Assembly (NCBI RefSeq): GCF_000969985.1 | Contig: NZ_CP009526.1 | Location: 2,046,001 to 2,110,000 of the forward strand | Origin: Methanosarcina barkeri str. Wiesmoor | GTDB taxonomy: Archaea > Halobacteriota > Methanosarcinia > Methanosarcinales > Methanosarcinaceae | Direction of reading: 5' to 3' | DNA: 64,000 nt | In this document: piece by piece, positions 52,462 to 61,482 of the stretch | Layout of the letters: each line of letters starts with the position of its first letter | Numbering within the stretch: the first letter of the stretch is position 1 | Translations under genes and position numbers: made by a program | Notes under the pieces: generated by a model | Databases searched by the model: none | The model's input: the letters and a program-made list of their open reading frames with translations, nothing else | What the model was told of the DNA's origin: nothing

Positions 52462-52700
52462 GTGAACTACCACTCATCTAAAGACTGAGTGGCTTCTTGG
52501 TTCATTCCTCCCTCTATTGAGGGCAAGTCCCCAAGCTCTTCCCCGCGTTCCGCAGGTGTTATAATCCAATTAGATTTTGATCTATGAGAGCAAATTTCTT
52601 GATATTGATAGCGGCATTTATATCTCTATCATGTTTTGTTTTACAGTCTGGGCAAGTCCATTCTCTATCTTTTAATGTCAAATATGAATTATGATATCCA
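52462..52700 (-). ncRNA. Probable omegaRNA (reRNA) overlapping tnpB 3' end
   Basis: TnpB proteins use an RNA made from the 3' part of tnpB and the right end, and the 15-20 bases beyond the right end act as guide. On the minus strand the scaffold would run through cggggaagagcttggggact, gagggaggaatgaacc and the hairpin at 52470-52492, ending gtagttcac. The guide would be the next bases outward (52461 down to about 52442, aactacataaaaaagaaaac). The start point is a guess. Confidence 0.5.
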
Positions 52701-53671
52701 CAAACATGACATACTTTAGAAGATGGTTCAAATTGCCCAATTCTCAGGATGGTTTTTCCGTACCATTCAGCTTTATACTCTAGTTTTGTTACAAAACTGC
52801 TCCATGCGGAATCACTTATAGCCTGTGCCAAATGATGATTCTTGACCATTCCTTTAACATTCAGAGTTTCCAGAGCTATTGCTTGGTTTTCGCTTATGAG
52901 TTTAAAAGAGAGTTTGTTCTGGAAGTCGTTCCTCTGATTAGTTATTTTGTCATGTAGTACAGCAAGCCTATGTTTGGCTTTTACCCTGTTCTTAGAACCT
53001 TTCAGTTTCCTTGATGCTCTTTTTTGAAGAACCTTTAACCTGTTCAAAGAGTTTTTCAGGTAGTTAGGATTCTCAATCGTTTCTCCTGTGGAAAGTATAG
53101 CAAAATCCTTAATCCCGACATCTATACCCACTGTAGTAGATTCTGAATACTTCTGTTTTGTAGGAAGTTCTTTTCCATCTTCAACAAGGATACTAATGTA
53201 GTAATGTCCTTGACATGTCCTTGAAACAGTAGCTGTTTTAAGCTCGCCCTCAAACTTCCTGTGAAAAACTGCTTTAATTGGTTCTATTTTAGGGAGCTTG
53301 ATAGTGTTTTTTTCAAAGTCTACGGAGTAGTGTTGAGGTACAGGAAAAGATTGAATTGGGTTTTTCTTAGATTTGAACTTAGGAAAGCCGTTCTTCTCTC
53401 GGAAAAATCGAGTGAAGGCAGACTCAACCTGCTTAGTCATTCTCTGCAATGATTGAGAATTGACTTCTCCTAACCATTCATTAGAAGCTTTCAAGACAGG
53501 AAGCTTTTTGTTTAAGTCAAATCTGGAAATTGATTTTCCTGTCTGTTCATAAGTTTTAATTTTCTGATCAAGTGCCCAATTGTAGACAAATCTACAGCTA
53601 CCTATATGCTGATTTAATTGAACAGCCTGCGTAGTTGTAGGATAGAGTCTAAATTTGAACGCTTTCATCAT
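52559..53671 (-). CDS. tnpB: TnpB, RNA-guided nuclease of an IS605 element
   Basis: 370 residues from the ATG pair at 53671 (MMKAFKFRLYPTTTQAVQLN). N-terminal HTH region (HIGSCRFVYNWALDQKIKTY), RuvC-like parts TTVGIDVGIKDFAILSTGET (Asp), AIALETLNVKGM (Glu) and KTKHDRDINAAINIKKF (Asp), and a zinc finger SKVCHVCGYHNSYL with WTCPDCKTKHDR. All catalytic residues are present and there is no frameshift. TnpB cuts the empty donor site guided by omegaRNA. In-frame codons upstream of 53671 are not family-like. Confidence 0.93.
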   Translation of the reverse strand: MMKAFKFRLYPTTTQAVQLNQHIGSCRFVYNWALDQKIKTYEQTGKSISRFDLNKKLPVLKASNEWLGEVNSQSLQRMTKQVESAFTRFFREKNGFPKFKSKKNPIQSFPVPQHYSVDFEKNTIKLPKIEPIKAVFHRKFEGELKTATVSRTCQGHYYISILVEDGKELPTKQKYSESTTVGIDVGIKDFAILSTGETIENPNYLKNSLNRLKVLQKRASRKLKGSKNRVKAKHRLAVLHDKITNQRNDFQNKLSFKLISENQAIALETLNVKGMVKNHHLAQAISDSAWSSFVTKLEYKAEWYGKTILRIGQFEPSSKVCHVCGYHNSYLTLKDREWTCPDCKTKHDRDINAAINIKKFALIDQNLIGL

Positions 53672-53707
53672 ACAGGGTAGTATATGATTTAACAACATAT
53701 ATACTTT

Positions 53708-54112
53708 TTGGTAAATAGGAAAAACGAGACAAGGAATCATAGCAAATTTTTGTTAATGTATCATATTATCTTTGTTTGCAAATACCGAAAAGTCGCACTT
53801 GAACCGATTAGCGAAGAAATTAAACAAATTATGTATGACATTTCAAAAGAGTCAAATTTTGAAATTATTGAAATGGAAACAGACAAAGACCATATTCATT
53901 TATTGATTAAGAGTGAACCAAAAGTTAGTGTTTTATCTATTGTCAGAAAATTAAAACAATAATCTACGAACGGGTTATGGAAAACACAAAAAGAATATCT
54001 GGAAAAGTATTATTGGGGTGAAAATACGTTATGGAGTGAGGGATATTTTGCGTCTACAATCGGAAATGTTAGTAAAGAGGCGGTAGAATATTATATACGA
54101 AATCAGGGGTGA
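53708..54112 (+). pseudogene. tnpA: TnpA (Y1 HUH transposase) with in-frame TAA
   Basis: The frame starts near TTG 53708 (NETRNHSKFLLMYHIIFVCK, YRKVALEPISEEIKQIMYDI) with the HUH motif DKDHIHLLIKSEP. After IVRKLKQ a TAA at 53960-53962 stops it. The same frame then continues, YYWGENTLWSEGYFASTIGN, then EAVEYYIRNQG with the catalytic Tyr. One base change (for example CAA to TAA) would explain this. The element therefore cannot move on its own unless complemented. Confidence 0.88.
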
Positions 54113-54165
54113 AGTTGACGCTTATATCCCCTAAGCTAAAGACTTAGGGATTTTACGCTTCTTCA

Positions 54166-54476
54166 TATAAATATCAGGTTAATCTTTTCTGCGTCTGTCA
54201 GATTATAGCAAAAATTCGGACAATTGTCAAAATTCTAAAAAGTATGCGAATCCCTATGAGTAATAGGTGGAAAATGAGAATAAAACTAGACATCAAACAA
54301 AAAAAATAATGAGATTTCGTTTAAGCTCGTTTAATTCCGGCAAGCAAAAAGAAAAATTATTCAAGCACTGCGGAATTTATATTAGGGCTGGAGGTTCGCT
54401 TCAATTCATTTCAACATATTAAACCTCTTTATAAGCTCTTTCTTCTGAGCATTTTCTGCCTTTATTTTTCACGTTT
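54166..54476. other. Spacer
   Basis: AT-rich, no gene seen. Confidence 0.4.
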
Positions 54477-54650
54477 TTAGTAGCTATGTGCTCCGGATTT
54501 TTTGGATTTAGGGCCTTTGTTTGGCCTGAAAGCCCGTTCCGGGCACTTCTTGGAATCGGTTTTCCCGCGCACTTCAAAACCCAGGCTGAAACATTCGCCT
54601 TTTAGCTCATCAATAGCCGTATAGAATCTACAATCTTGGCATGTAGGCAT
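54477..54650 (-). CDS. 57-residue Cys-rich basic protein
   Basis: ATG at 54650 after ggaggtagtaatcc. Text: MPTCQDCRFYTAIDELKGEC, then FSLGFEVRGKTDSKKCPERA and a Lys/Arg/Ser tail. Four cysteines (4, 7, 20, 37) in a C-x2-C-x12-C-x16-C order suit a zinc or iron-sulfur site. The strong ribosome-binding site and the high GC of this patch inside AT-rich DNA support a real gene. I do not recognise the family with confidence. Confidence 0.7.
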   Translation of the reverse strand: MPTCQDCRFYTAIDELKGECFSLGFEVRGKTDSKKCPERAFRPNKGPKSKKSGAHSY

Positions 54651-55138
54651 TCGGATTACTACCTCCAGTTATATGAAGGCCACCTGGTCTTAGTCCCAGA
54701 GTGTTTGCCCGGATACAACCTCTGAAGCAAGAGATCGTTTCTTTTTAGATTTCTTATGTACGGATGTATCCTCTAAATAATATGTATCTGTAAATAAAAC
54801 ATTTTTGGTAGACTACCAGAATGAAGATCGGGATTGAGATCCGGTCAACAGCCGGAAAATTACGATAACTAACTAAAGTTATGTATACTCATATCCAGAA
54901 AGCTTTTGCCGGTTGTTTATCACTTGCTTGCCGGTTATTTACAATTATTTTGTATTTATTTGTTGATTAGTTTGTAGCTACTTATTGATCATTTGACAGC
55001 TATTCTGGATACTAAGCTTTTTGTTAATGGTCGTGTTTGCAGAAAAGTATCTCTGGCTGGATGAACATCTTCCGAGAGCGATGAACTATTTATGGAGGAA
55101 GGAATTTTTCCGAGCTGATCCTTAAGTTAATCCTTAAG
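54651..55138. other. Spacer
   Basis: No gene is seen. Short T-rich repeats (gttgatta-type, tttacaattattttgtattt) lie near 54940-54990. Confidence 0.4.
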
Positions 55139-55534
55139 TCAAATCTCTTCGTAATCCTCAAATTCAACATCAAGCACTGGAAGATCGATTACTTTTCCTT
55201 CCCTATTATAGCATGTCCAGCTTTGACTACTATAAGGGCGGCCAACTATGATATGGCAGTTGCCTGTTTTCGAAAAGAGGAGTAGGTCAGCCTGTGAAGG
55301 ACTGCGGTTCGGGCCCGGATGGCTGTGGACTGAACCTGCGGCTTTAATGTTCGGCATCATATAAAGTCTGAGAACGGCATTTGAATCACTTGATTCCGTG
55401 CCAGGTAATATAAGAACTTCAGTGATGATGCCATCTTTTTCCTGCAAAAGTCCGGCAAATTCCTGAGGAGCCATGGACTTGCTTGCCTCCAGGATAAAAT
55501 TAAGAGTATCACGGGCTATTCCTTTAATTTGCAT
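55139..55534 (-). CDS. JAMM/MPN-domain metalloprotease-like protein
   Basis: 131 residues, a minimal JAMM domain. The metal and catalytic residues are present: Glu25 in APQEFAGLL and the motif SVHSHPGPNRSPSQAD (His70, His72, Ser80, Asp83). Such archaeal enzymes remove ubiquitin-like SAMP tags or act on C-terminal extensions of small sulfur carriers. No SAMP or E1-like gene is adjacent, so the substrate is open. The C-terminus is acidic (DVEFEDYEEI). Confidence 0.9.
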   Translation of the reverse strand: MQIKGIARDTLNFILEASKSMAPQEFAGLLQEKDGIITEVLILPGTESSDSNAVLRLYMMPNIKAAGSVHSHPGPNRSPSQADLLLFSKTGNCHIIVGRPYSSQSWTCYNREGKVIDLPVLDVEFEDYEEI

Positions 55535-55894
55535 AATGGACTATTCTTTTTAAATGATATATCTTTTCTGCGGCAATGATACGGAGTGCATTAATTCTCA
55601 CCGGCCGAGTTTTTCCGCAATTCAATCGATCGGGAATTTTCTAGATTGAAAAGAATGTCAGTAAACATAGAATTAAGGCAGTTAGTTCAGGCCAGTAAGT
55701 TAATGTCGGTTGGTTTAGTGGACCAGTTTCCTAATTCTAGCCAGTGGGTTTATCTACGGCCTGCGTAGACTATTACACAGGAAGGTTTATTTCTTAAAGA
55801 TTAATAGGACTAAGACTTTGCTCACAATATTAAAATTATCAGAAAGATTTAGTTCTTAGAACTTACTCACATCGAACTTAATCACACTAAGGCC
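55535..55894. other. Divergent spacer before malic enzyme gene
   Basis: Holds promoters for both sides. A repeated word (ggccagtaagttaatg, ctagccagtgggtt) is present. No ORF. Confidence 0.45.
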
Positions 55895-57301
55895 TTGCTA
55901 CAATATCAAGTATTGTCAGGGGGTATTGAGATCAAAAATAGGCACTCAGCCTCAGAGCTGGAAACTGATCTGAAAAAGAATTCCAGAAAAGATCTGAAAA
56001 TAAATTCCGAAAAAAATTTGGAAAAGAATTCAGAAAATAATCTGGAAAAGGACTCAGGACAGGGTCTGGAAAAACACCAGGAAAAAAGCGGTGATGAACA
56101 CACGTCCTTATATCAGGAATCACTTGCTGTGCACCGACGGTTTGGGGGCGTACTGGAGGTTGCCAGTAAAGTCAGCCTTCAAACGATCCACGACCTCAGC
56201 GTTGCCTATACACCAGGAGTTGCCGAGCCGTGCAGGAAGATAATCAAGGACCCGGAACTTGTCTATCTCTATACCATGAAGAGAAATACTATTGCTGTCG
56301 TTACTGACGGATCGGCAGTGCTGGGGCTCGGGAATATAGGACCTTATGCTGCACTGCCTGTTATGGAGGGAAAGGCGATAATTTTCAAAGAATTTGCAGG
56401 CATTGATGCCTTTCCGATCTGCCTGGACACACAGGAAACCGAAGAAGTGATAAAAGCGGTAAAGCATCTGGCTCCTGCATTTGGGGGCATCAACCTTGAA
56501 GACATCAGCGCTCCTCGTTGCTTTGAAATCGAGGGTAGACTGCGTGAAGAACTCGATGTGCCAGTTATGCACGATGACCAGCATGGGACAGCCATTGTAG
56601 TTTTTGCCGGGCTTCTCAATGCCCTTAAAATTGTGAATAAAAAGTTAAATGAACTCCATATAGTGATTTCAGGCATGGGGGCGGCAGGAGTAGCAATTTT
56701 CCGATTTCTGGTTCGGGCAGGAGCAAACCCGGCAAGAATTCTTGTCTGCGACAGTAAAGGGCTCGTGTACGAAGGCCGGAAAAACGGTATGAACCCCGTA
56801 AAAGAGGAAGTTGCCAGGCTTACAAACCCTGAAAAATTGAAGGGAGGGCTTGAAAATGCTTTTCCGGATGCTGACCTTTTTATCGGAGTCTCTGTGGGGG
56901 GCATAGTCAATGAGGAAATGGTTCGGTCCATGGCAAAAGATGCAATTGTAATGGCTATGGCAAACCCTCTGCCTGAGATTATGCCTGATGCCGCAAAGCG
57001 AGCAGGAGCAAGGGTTGTTGCTACGGGCAGGTCGGATTTTCCAAACCAGCTTAATAACTGCCTGAGCTTTCCGGGAGTTTTTAAAGGAGCTCTCAGCACT
57101 TGTGCGAGAAAAATAACACCTGAGATGGAAATGGCTGCGTCCCATGCGCTTGCAGAGGTTGTAACACTAAACGAACTTTCTGAAGATCGCATAATTCCTG
57201 ATCCCCTTGACAGACGTGTAGTGCCTGCGGTTGCAAAAGCTGTTGCAAGTGCATCACTTGAAAGCTGTGTTGCAAGGAAAAGTCATGAAGATATGGCCTG
57301 A
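55895..57301 (+). CDS. NAD(P)-dependent malic enzyme with low-complexity N-terminus
   Basis: 468 residues at most; the start is unsure (TTG at 55895, or TTG at 55913). From about residue 73 the standard malic enzyme fold begins: SLAVHRRFGGVLEVASKVSL, VAYTPGVAEPCRKI, TDGSAVLGLGNIG, GKAIIFKEFAGIDAFPI, catalytic MHDDQHGTA, and the nucleotide-binding ISGMGAAGVAIFRFLVRAG. It decarboxylates malate to pyruvate. The first 72 residues are Lys/Glu/Asn/Ser-rich repeats (NSEKNLEKNSENNLEKDSGQ), unlike the family and maybe disordered. If translation begins later there is no ATG before the conserved region. Confidence 0.92.
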   Translation: MLQYQVLSGGIEIKNRHSASELETDLKKNSRKDLKINSEKNLEKNSENNLEKDSGQGLEKHQEKSGDEHTSLYQESLAVHRRFGGVLEVASKVSLQTIHDLSVAYTPGVAEPCRKIIKDPELVYLYTMKRNTIAVVTDGSAVLGLGNIGPYAALPVMEGKAIIFKEFAGIDAFPICLDTQETEEVIKAVKHLAPAFGGINLEDISAPRCFEIEGRLREELDVPVMHDDQHGTAIVVFAGLLNALKIVNKKLNELHIVISGMGAAGVAIFRFLVRAGANPARILVCDSKGLVYEGRKNGMNPVKEEVARLTNPEKLKGGLENAFPDADLFIGVSVGGIVNEEMVRSMAKDAIVMAMANPLPEIMPDAAKRAGARVVATGRSDFPNQLNNCLSFPGVFKGALSTCARKITPEMEMAASHALAEVVTLNELSEDRIIPDPLDRRVVPAVAKAVASASLESCVARKSHEDMA

Positions 57302-58285
57302 GAGAACAAAAATTCGGTTAAAAGTCCGGTATCCGGACAAATTTTCTGTCTTTTTCTGTCCGATTCTTTTTTTGCTTTTTTGTCTTCTCGCCTTTTTTGC
57401 CTTTCTTGCCTTTTTTGCCTTTCTTGCCTTTTTTGTCTTTCTTGCCTTTTTTCTTTCCTGTCAGAAGTCCTTGAGTATGATGTTATCAGGATTGTTTCTT
57501 TTCTCTTTCTCTTAATTTCAGGCTCACAGGCTAATCTTTAAGACCAATTTTGTGTTCTTATTCTTTCTCTTAATTTCAGGCTTACATATCAATTATTAAG
57601 ACCGATCTTTAAGACCAATTTTCAAGATCAATCTTCTGAACTATTGCTTCACAAATAATTTGAACGTAAATTACATATTTTTGTTGTCAGGAAAATCGAG
57701 GGAATGGAATGAACTGCAATGAACTGAGAACTGTCTAAACTATTTTTTATGGGAGATGTGGACTTGAATTTAAAGTGATAAGTGAGTGCACAGATGATAG
57801 CTGCGCCATAGGCTGTGCCGGTGATATAGACTGCTGTGGCGAGCCAATGAAATTGAAAGAGTAAGAAATAAAAAATGGAAAAGCAATAAGATAAAAGAGT
57901 GAAATAAAAGAGTAGCAAATACATTTTCAGTAGATACGAAAAATGAGTCAAAAAGGACTGTATTCAAAACTTTACATCGTAATCTTTTTTTCATTAATTT
58001 TTAATAGTTTTTCACTTAGCTTTTTTATATCACAATTTGAGATATTAATTTTTATGTCATTTTCTGGACCGTCTTGCTCACAGTCACTTTACCTCCTGCC
58101 TACAAGAATTATAGCTTCCAGCTTATCTTAACTACGACTTATATTCATCGCTCACGTTCATCACTTACGAATTCCTTAATGTCCGTAATCTTTTTAAAAG
58201 ATGTCTGCCGAGGATTAAAAATCCGGAATCTTCAGCTTTTCTTTTTAAGGAATAAGTAATAATACTAATTCAAAGGAGATATAAT
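57302..58285. other. Spacer with pyrimidine repeat tract
   Basis: Bases 57388-57455 hold four copies of ttttttgcctttcttgcc-type repeats on the coding strand after the malic enzyme stop, probably an efficient T-rich terminator. A direct repeat (tctctttctcttaatttcag, ttctttctcttaatttcag) lies near 57505 and 57562. Short frames here (57649-57951) are not credible. Confidence 0.6.
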
Positions 58286-58705
58286 ATGTCATCAGACTTG
58301 ATAGATTATTTCAACAAGTCGCCCAGACTTGGCGTTCTCAGTACATCCAACACTGACGGAAGGGTCGATTCAGCTGTCTTTGGTTCGCCTCAAATGATCG
58401 ATGAAAAGACTGTAATCGCGGCAACGGCTGATAACCGCACCTTTGCAAACCTCCGGAAAAATCCATATGCCTTGTATACGATCATGGAACCTGGAGATTC
58501 AATTACGGATTGGAAGGGTATCAGGGTTTATATGATACTTAAGGAGTATGGGACGTCCGGGAAGTTGCTTGATATGATCCGAAACGAGGCTGCAAAGTTC
58601 GTAGGCGAGGAAGGCGCGAAGATGATATACGCTTCACTGACCTTCGAGGTCTATGAGGTCAGGCCCCTGGTAGATTTAGGGCAGGGATGGGAGAAGTCGA
58701 TCTGA
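58286..58705 (+). CDS. Pyridoxamine 5'-phosphate oxidase-like flavin-binding protein
   Basis: 139 residues; aaaggagatataat precedes the ATG. A split-barrel FMN-binding fold is indicated by FNKSPRLGVLSTSNTDGRVD, SAVFGSPQMIDEKTVIAATA, RTFANLRKNPYALYTIME and DWKGIRVYMILKE. The ending FEVYEVRPLVDLGQGW is typical of this group in anaerobes. Enzymatic role unknown; FMN or F420 binding is inferred from the fold. Confidence 0.9.
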   Translation: MSSDLIDYFNKSPRLGVLSTSNTDGRVDSAVFGSPQMIDEKTVIAATADNRTFANLRKNPYALYTIMEPGDSITDWKGIRVYMILKEYGTSGKLLDMIRNEAAKFVGEEGAKMIYASLTFEVYEVRPLVDLGQGWEKSI

Positions 58706-59314
58706 ATTTATAGTTTGCATAATTGAATAGTGGAAGGACTACCGATTAAGTGGGAGGATTACAGGTTAAATATTCCACTCTCATTTGTAAGCTTACAATT
58801 GATTGTTTTCCGGGTCTGTAATCCTTCCGAACTTACTCGAGAAATTACATGTCTTCATAAAATATCTAGCTTCCAGACTGGTAGAGTTAATGTTTCCTTA
58901 TCAGATCAATACTTTTTTACTATTTTGATAAAGATTTTTCCAGATTAAGATACCTGATATAACTTATTGGATGTGATCAATTTGTTTCTTGTAGAGGGCC
59001 GGAAAAAACATAGCTCACCTTAAGCCTCTAGCCTCTTTAGGGAAGTTGCAAATGAAATATAGAATCTTCAGTATATCCTTTGCCGTCCGTTCCTCTTCAA
59101 ATTCTGTTCGTAATTTTTATTGATCTCTAATTATTGATCTCTAATTTATATTTCTCTGGTTATTACATGTAAGTAACAAAAATCTCTTTTTAATGCTCAG
59201 AGACTTTTTTTCTATTTCTGGGTTCTTGCATGATAAAGTCAAACATTAGTGAAATTAGTGCTTGAGAACCGGGGATAATTTAACATGCATGAAGGAATGA
59301 TGTGAAAAACTCAA
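58706..59314. other. Spacer
   Basis: AT-rich. The frame at 58730-58948 lacks coding character. A short repeat ttattgatctctaat lies near 59120 and 59137. Confidence 0.4.
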
Positions 59315-59482
59315 ATGTGTCATGGCGGCTCGATGCCTGAAATTTGGGAAATGCTAACTGAAGAACAGAATAAAGAAGTTGCATTAATGAAGATGGATAT
59401 GAAAATCCAATGGTTGGAAATGAAAATAAGTGATATGAAAAATATGATTAAGTTAAAGAAAAAAGCCATAGAGAATATTTAA
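59315..59482 (+). CDS. 55-residue Met-rich coiled-coil peptide
   Basis: ATG at 59315: MCHGGSMPEIWEMLTEEQNK, EVALMKMDMKIQWLEMKISD, then MKNMIKLKKKAIENI. Ten methionines and an amphipathic helix. I recall similar small proteins in Methanosarcina, often with MCHHGSMPEIWEML at the start, but no function. Clean codon use and full frame support a gene. Confidence 0.65.
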   Translation: MCHGGSMPEIWEMLTEEQNKEVALMKMDMKIQWLEMKISDMKNMIKLKKKAIENI

Positions 59483-59589
59483 AAGTTCCAGCAAACGATG
59501 AAAAAATCAAATTTAGAGAAAATGAGGATTTTAACCGTTACGCCGGCTTATCAAGCTGCTGCTAGGAGTTTACAATCAAACCTTTTCCC

Positions 59590-59700
59590 AAAATGTTTTT
59601 GCTCAAGCCTTTTTTAAAAAGGGTTGTGATTATGCCGACCAAGTCGTTACTGGAGGTTTCGCTTAAGCTTGTTTTTTGAAAAAGCTTGCGTGCAAGAAAC
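59590..59700. repeat. Inverted-repeat words shared with other places
   Basis: gctcaagccttttttaaaaa (59599-59618) and gcttgttttttgaaaaagct (59666-59685) are variants of a palindrome also present at 52313-52335 and 62270-62330 (aagccttttttgaaaaggct). These may be terminators or remnants of a repeat family. Confidence 0.6.
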
Positions 59701-59724
59701 TTTTTGAAAAGGACTGTGCTTTAG

Positions 59725-60087
59725 TTATTTACTTCTTTTAATCTCTTCCAGTATGCTCTTCTGTGTTTCTGCAATCTCTTTTAATGTTGCATTAATCTCT
59801 GCCATTATTTCGGTTGTGTTTTTTGTTATCCTGACTTCCTTAATTTCCGCAGGGGAGCTTTCGTTTTGCTCCAATTCTTCTTCCTTCTGGAGTTCCCTTA
59901 AGAGTTGTCCCATTGCTCCAAACTCACGGCTCTGGTCATAGCTGGTTATCGTTTTATCTTCCGGATTCATGGCTTTAACAATGCTGCAAAATGTAGAAAT
60001 AATTTCCGATATGTTACGGAATCTATTTTTCCAGGTTGAATCATCCAGGATTTTCAGTCTGGACTTGAATCCTGGATAATAATTCAT
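59725..60087 (-). CDS. Helical protein of unknown function
   Basis: 120 residues. Start MNYYPGFKSRLKILDDSTWK, ATG at 60087. Middle acidic (LLRELQKEEELEQNESSPAE). C-terminal coiled coil (TTEIMAEINATLKEIAETQK). No family recognised. No neighbour on the strand. Confidence 0.6.
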   Translation of the reverse strand: MNYYPGFKSRLKILDDSTWKNRFRNISEIISTFCSIVKAMNPEDKTITSYDQSREFGAMGQLLRELQKEEELEQNESSPAEIKEVRITKNTTEIMAEINATLKEIAETQKSILEEIKRSK

Positions 60088-60310
60088 ATTTATGATTCCA
60101 TTGATAAGTTTAAATAAATTTAATCATTTATAACTAAAAAAAATCTTCTTTCATTTTATAGAGTCAAGTTTAAATAGAACTGTAACATTATATTATATGG
60201 GCAGTGGGGAAAATAGCGTATGTAACGGGATCTCTCTAAATTGAATAAAACCTCTATCATGAACCCCACACCCTACAAGTTATAAAAAATACAATTTTTG
60301 AAATATTCGT

Positions 60311-60370
60311 ATCCTCTTCATATTGAGTGGAAATTGAAAGTGAGAGATTTCCACTCAATATGAAGAGGAT
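60311..60370. repeat. Perfect 24-bp inverted repeat with 12-base loop
   Basis: 60311-60334 starts atcctcttcatattgagtgg and 60347-60370 ends ccactcaatatgaagaggat. The two arms are perfectly complementary. It lies just upstream of the IS1634-like transposase remains and could be its terminal structure, a junction of two IS ends, or a strong hairpin. Confidence 0.85.
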
Positions 60371-60429
60371 ATGAAATGATATATAGTTTTTAATCTGTCT
60401 TTTCTTTTTTCTTGATCTTCAATCGCAGA

Positions 60430-61453
60430 TAAAAGCAACAGTAAAAGAATTGAATCTTCAATAAAACGTACAAGATTTTTAGGTCACCTTGGTCTTATTG
60501 TTGGAGTTTTCCGAGAACTTGAAGTTGACAAACTGATCGATGAGAAACTTCCGAAAAAACGAGATCACAAGGTTCCTCACTCCGTCTGCATCCTTGCCAT
60601 GGTACTCAATAGTCTTGGTTTCATAGCAACGTCTGTACCTTTTTCCTGATTTTTTCAGGACTATTTCTATAGAAAGACTTTTTGGGGAAGGCATCACAAG
60701 AGAAGACCTGAATCAATATGCTATTGGAGAAACTCTTGACAGAATAATCGTAAAGTATGGTCCTGTAAAACTGTTTACGGAAATCACGCTTCACATTATG
60801 AACCGTCTACCTATTCCTGTCCATTGTTTACACGCTGACACTACGAGTGTCAGCGTTTATGGCAATTATGAAAATGAAGAAACTGAGTCTATTGATATTC
60901 CTTTTGGAATTCCCAAAAACGGAAGTTGGAACCTCAAACAATTTGTTTTGAGCTTGATTGTTAATCAGCATGAGATACCACTTTTCATGAACACACATTC
61001 AGGGAATGCTTCAGACAAAAGCACAATTCTGGAAGCAATCAAGTCTCTCAAATCAGCATTAAGAACTCAGCATTAAGAACTCAGCATTAAGAACTCAGCA
61101 TTAAGAACTCAGCATTAAGAACTGAAAACAAAGCGTACTATGTAGCTGATAGTTCTTTTTACACTGACAATAATACCAAGAATATAGGAAAGTCATTCTG
61201 GATCAGTCGCGTTCCTGCAACAATTAATGAAGCAAAGGAGCTTCTAAATGCAAACTTGAATCTGAAGCCACTGAAAAGCGACGAGAGATACTCGTTTTAC
61301 CAAACTTTTGTAGAATATGGTGGAGTTAAACAAAAGTGGGTTTTGTTACTCTCTCATAAAATAAAAGAGAAGAAAGAGGCAACTCTCAGAAGGAAGCTTG
61401 AAAAAAAGCTTGAAAAAGCAGATAAAGCTTTTAAAATATCGCATGAATTATAG
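60430..61453 (+). pseudogene. IS1634/IS4-type transposase, multiply broken
   Basis: The coding text runs RFLGHLGLIVGVFRELEVDK, LIDEKLPKKRDHKVPHSVCI, an interruption near 60640-60680, NRLPIPVHCLHADTTSVSVY (60798-61076, first catalytic Asp region), FGIPKNGSWNLKQFVLSLIV, then, after a shift, NLKPLKSDERYSFYQTFVEY and LEKADKAFKISHEL. A 14-base word (tcagcattaagaac) is expanded to five copies at 61057-61125 and shifts the frame. The C-terminal third is missing. Confidence 0.82.
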
Positions 61454-61482
61454 TTGATGTATCTAAAAGGGGGTTAGGTACC

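Larger units (their letters stand above)
52462..54165. mobile_element. IS605-type insertion sequence with tnpB and broken tnpA
   Basis: Ends carry imperfect hairpins as in the IS200/IS605 family: right end ccactcatctaaagactgag, then tgg (52470-52492) and left end ccctaagctaaagacttagg (54129-54148). tnpA and tnpB diverge from the middle. No inverted terminal repeats or target duplication, as expected for this family. The last base of the right end is placed at 52462 by comparison with the mini-element ending at 23609 (both ...gtagttcac). Confidence 0.85.

Noticed and set aside
53960-53962. Recoding of the stop in tnpA (as with pyrrolysine in Methanosarcina)
   Set aside because: Pyrrolysine uses TAG, while the codon here is TAA, so nonsense mutation is the simpler view.
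56344-57192. Long minus-strand frame opposite malic enzyme
   Set aside because: The plus strand encodes an unmistakable malic enzyme; the opposite frame is a by-product of its GC-rich codon use.
57649-57951. 100-codon hydrophobic minus-strand frame
   Set aside because: AT-rich composition alone yields Phe/Leu/Tyr-rich text; no start site or homologue that I can recognise.
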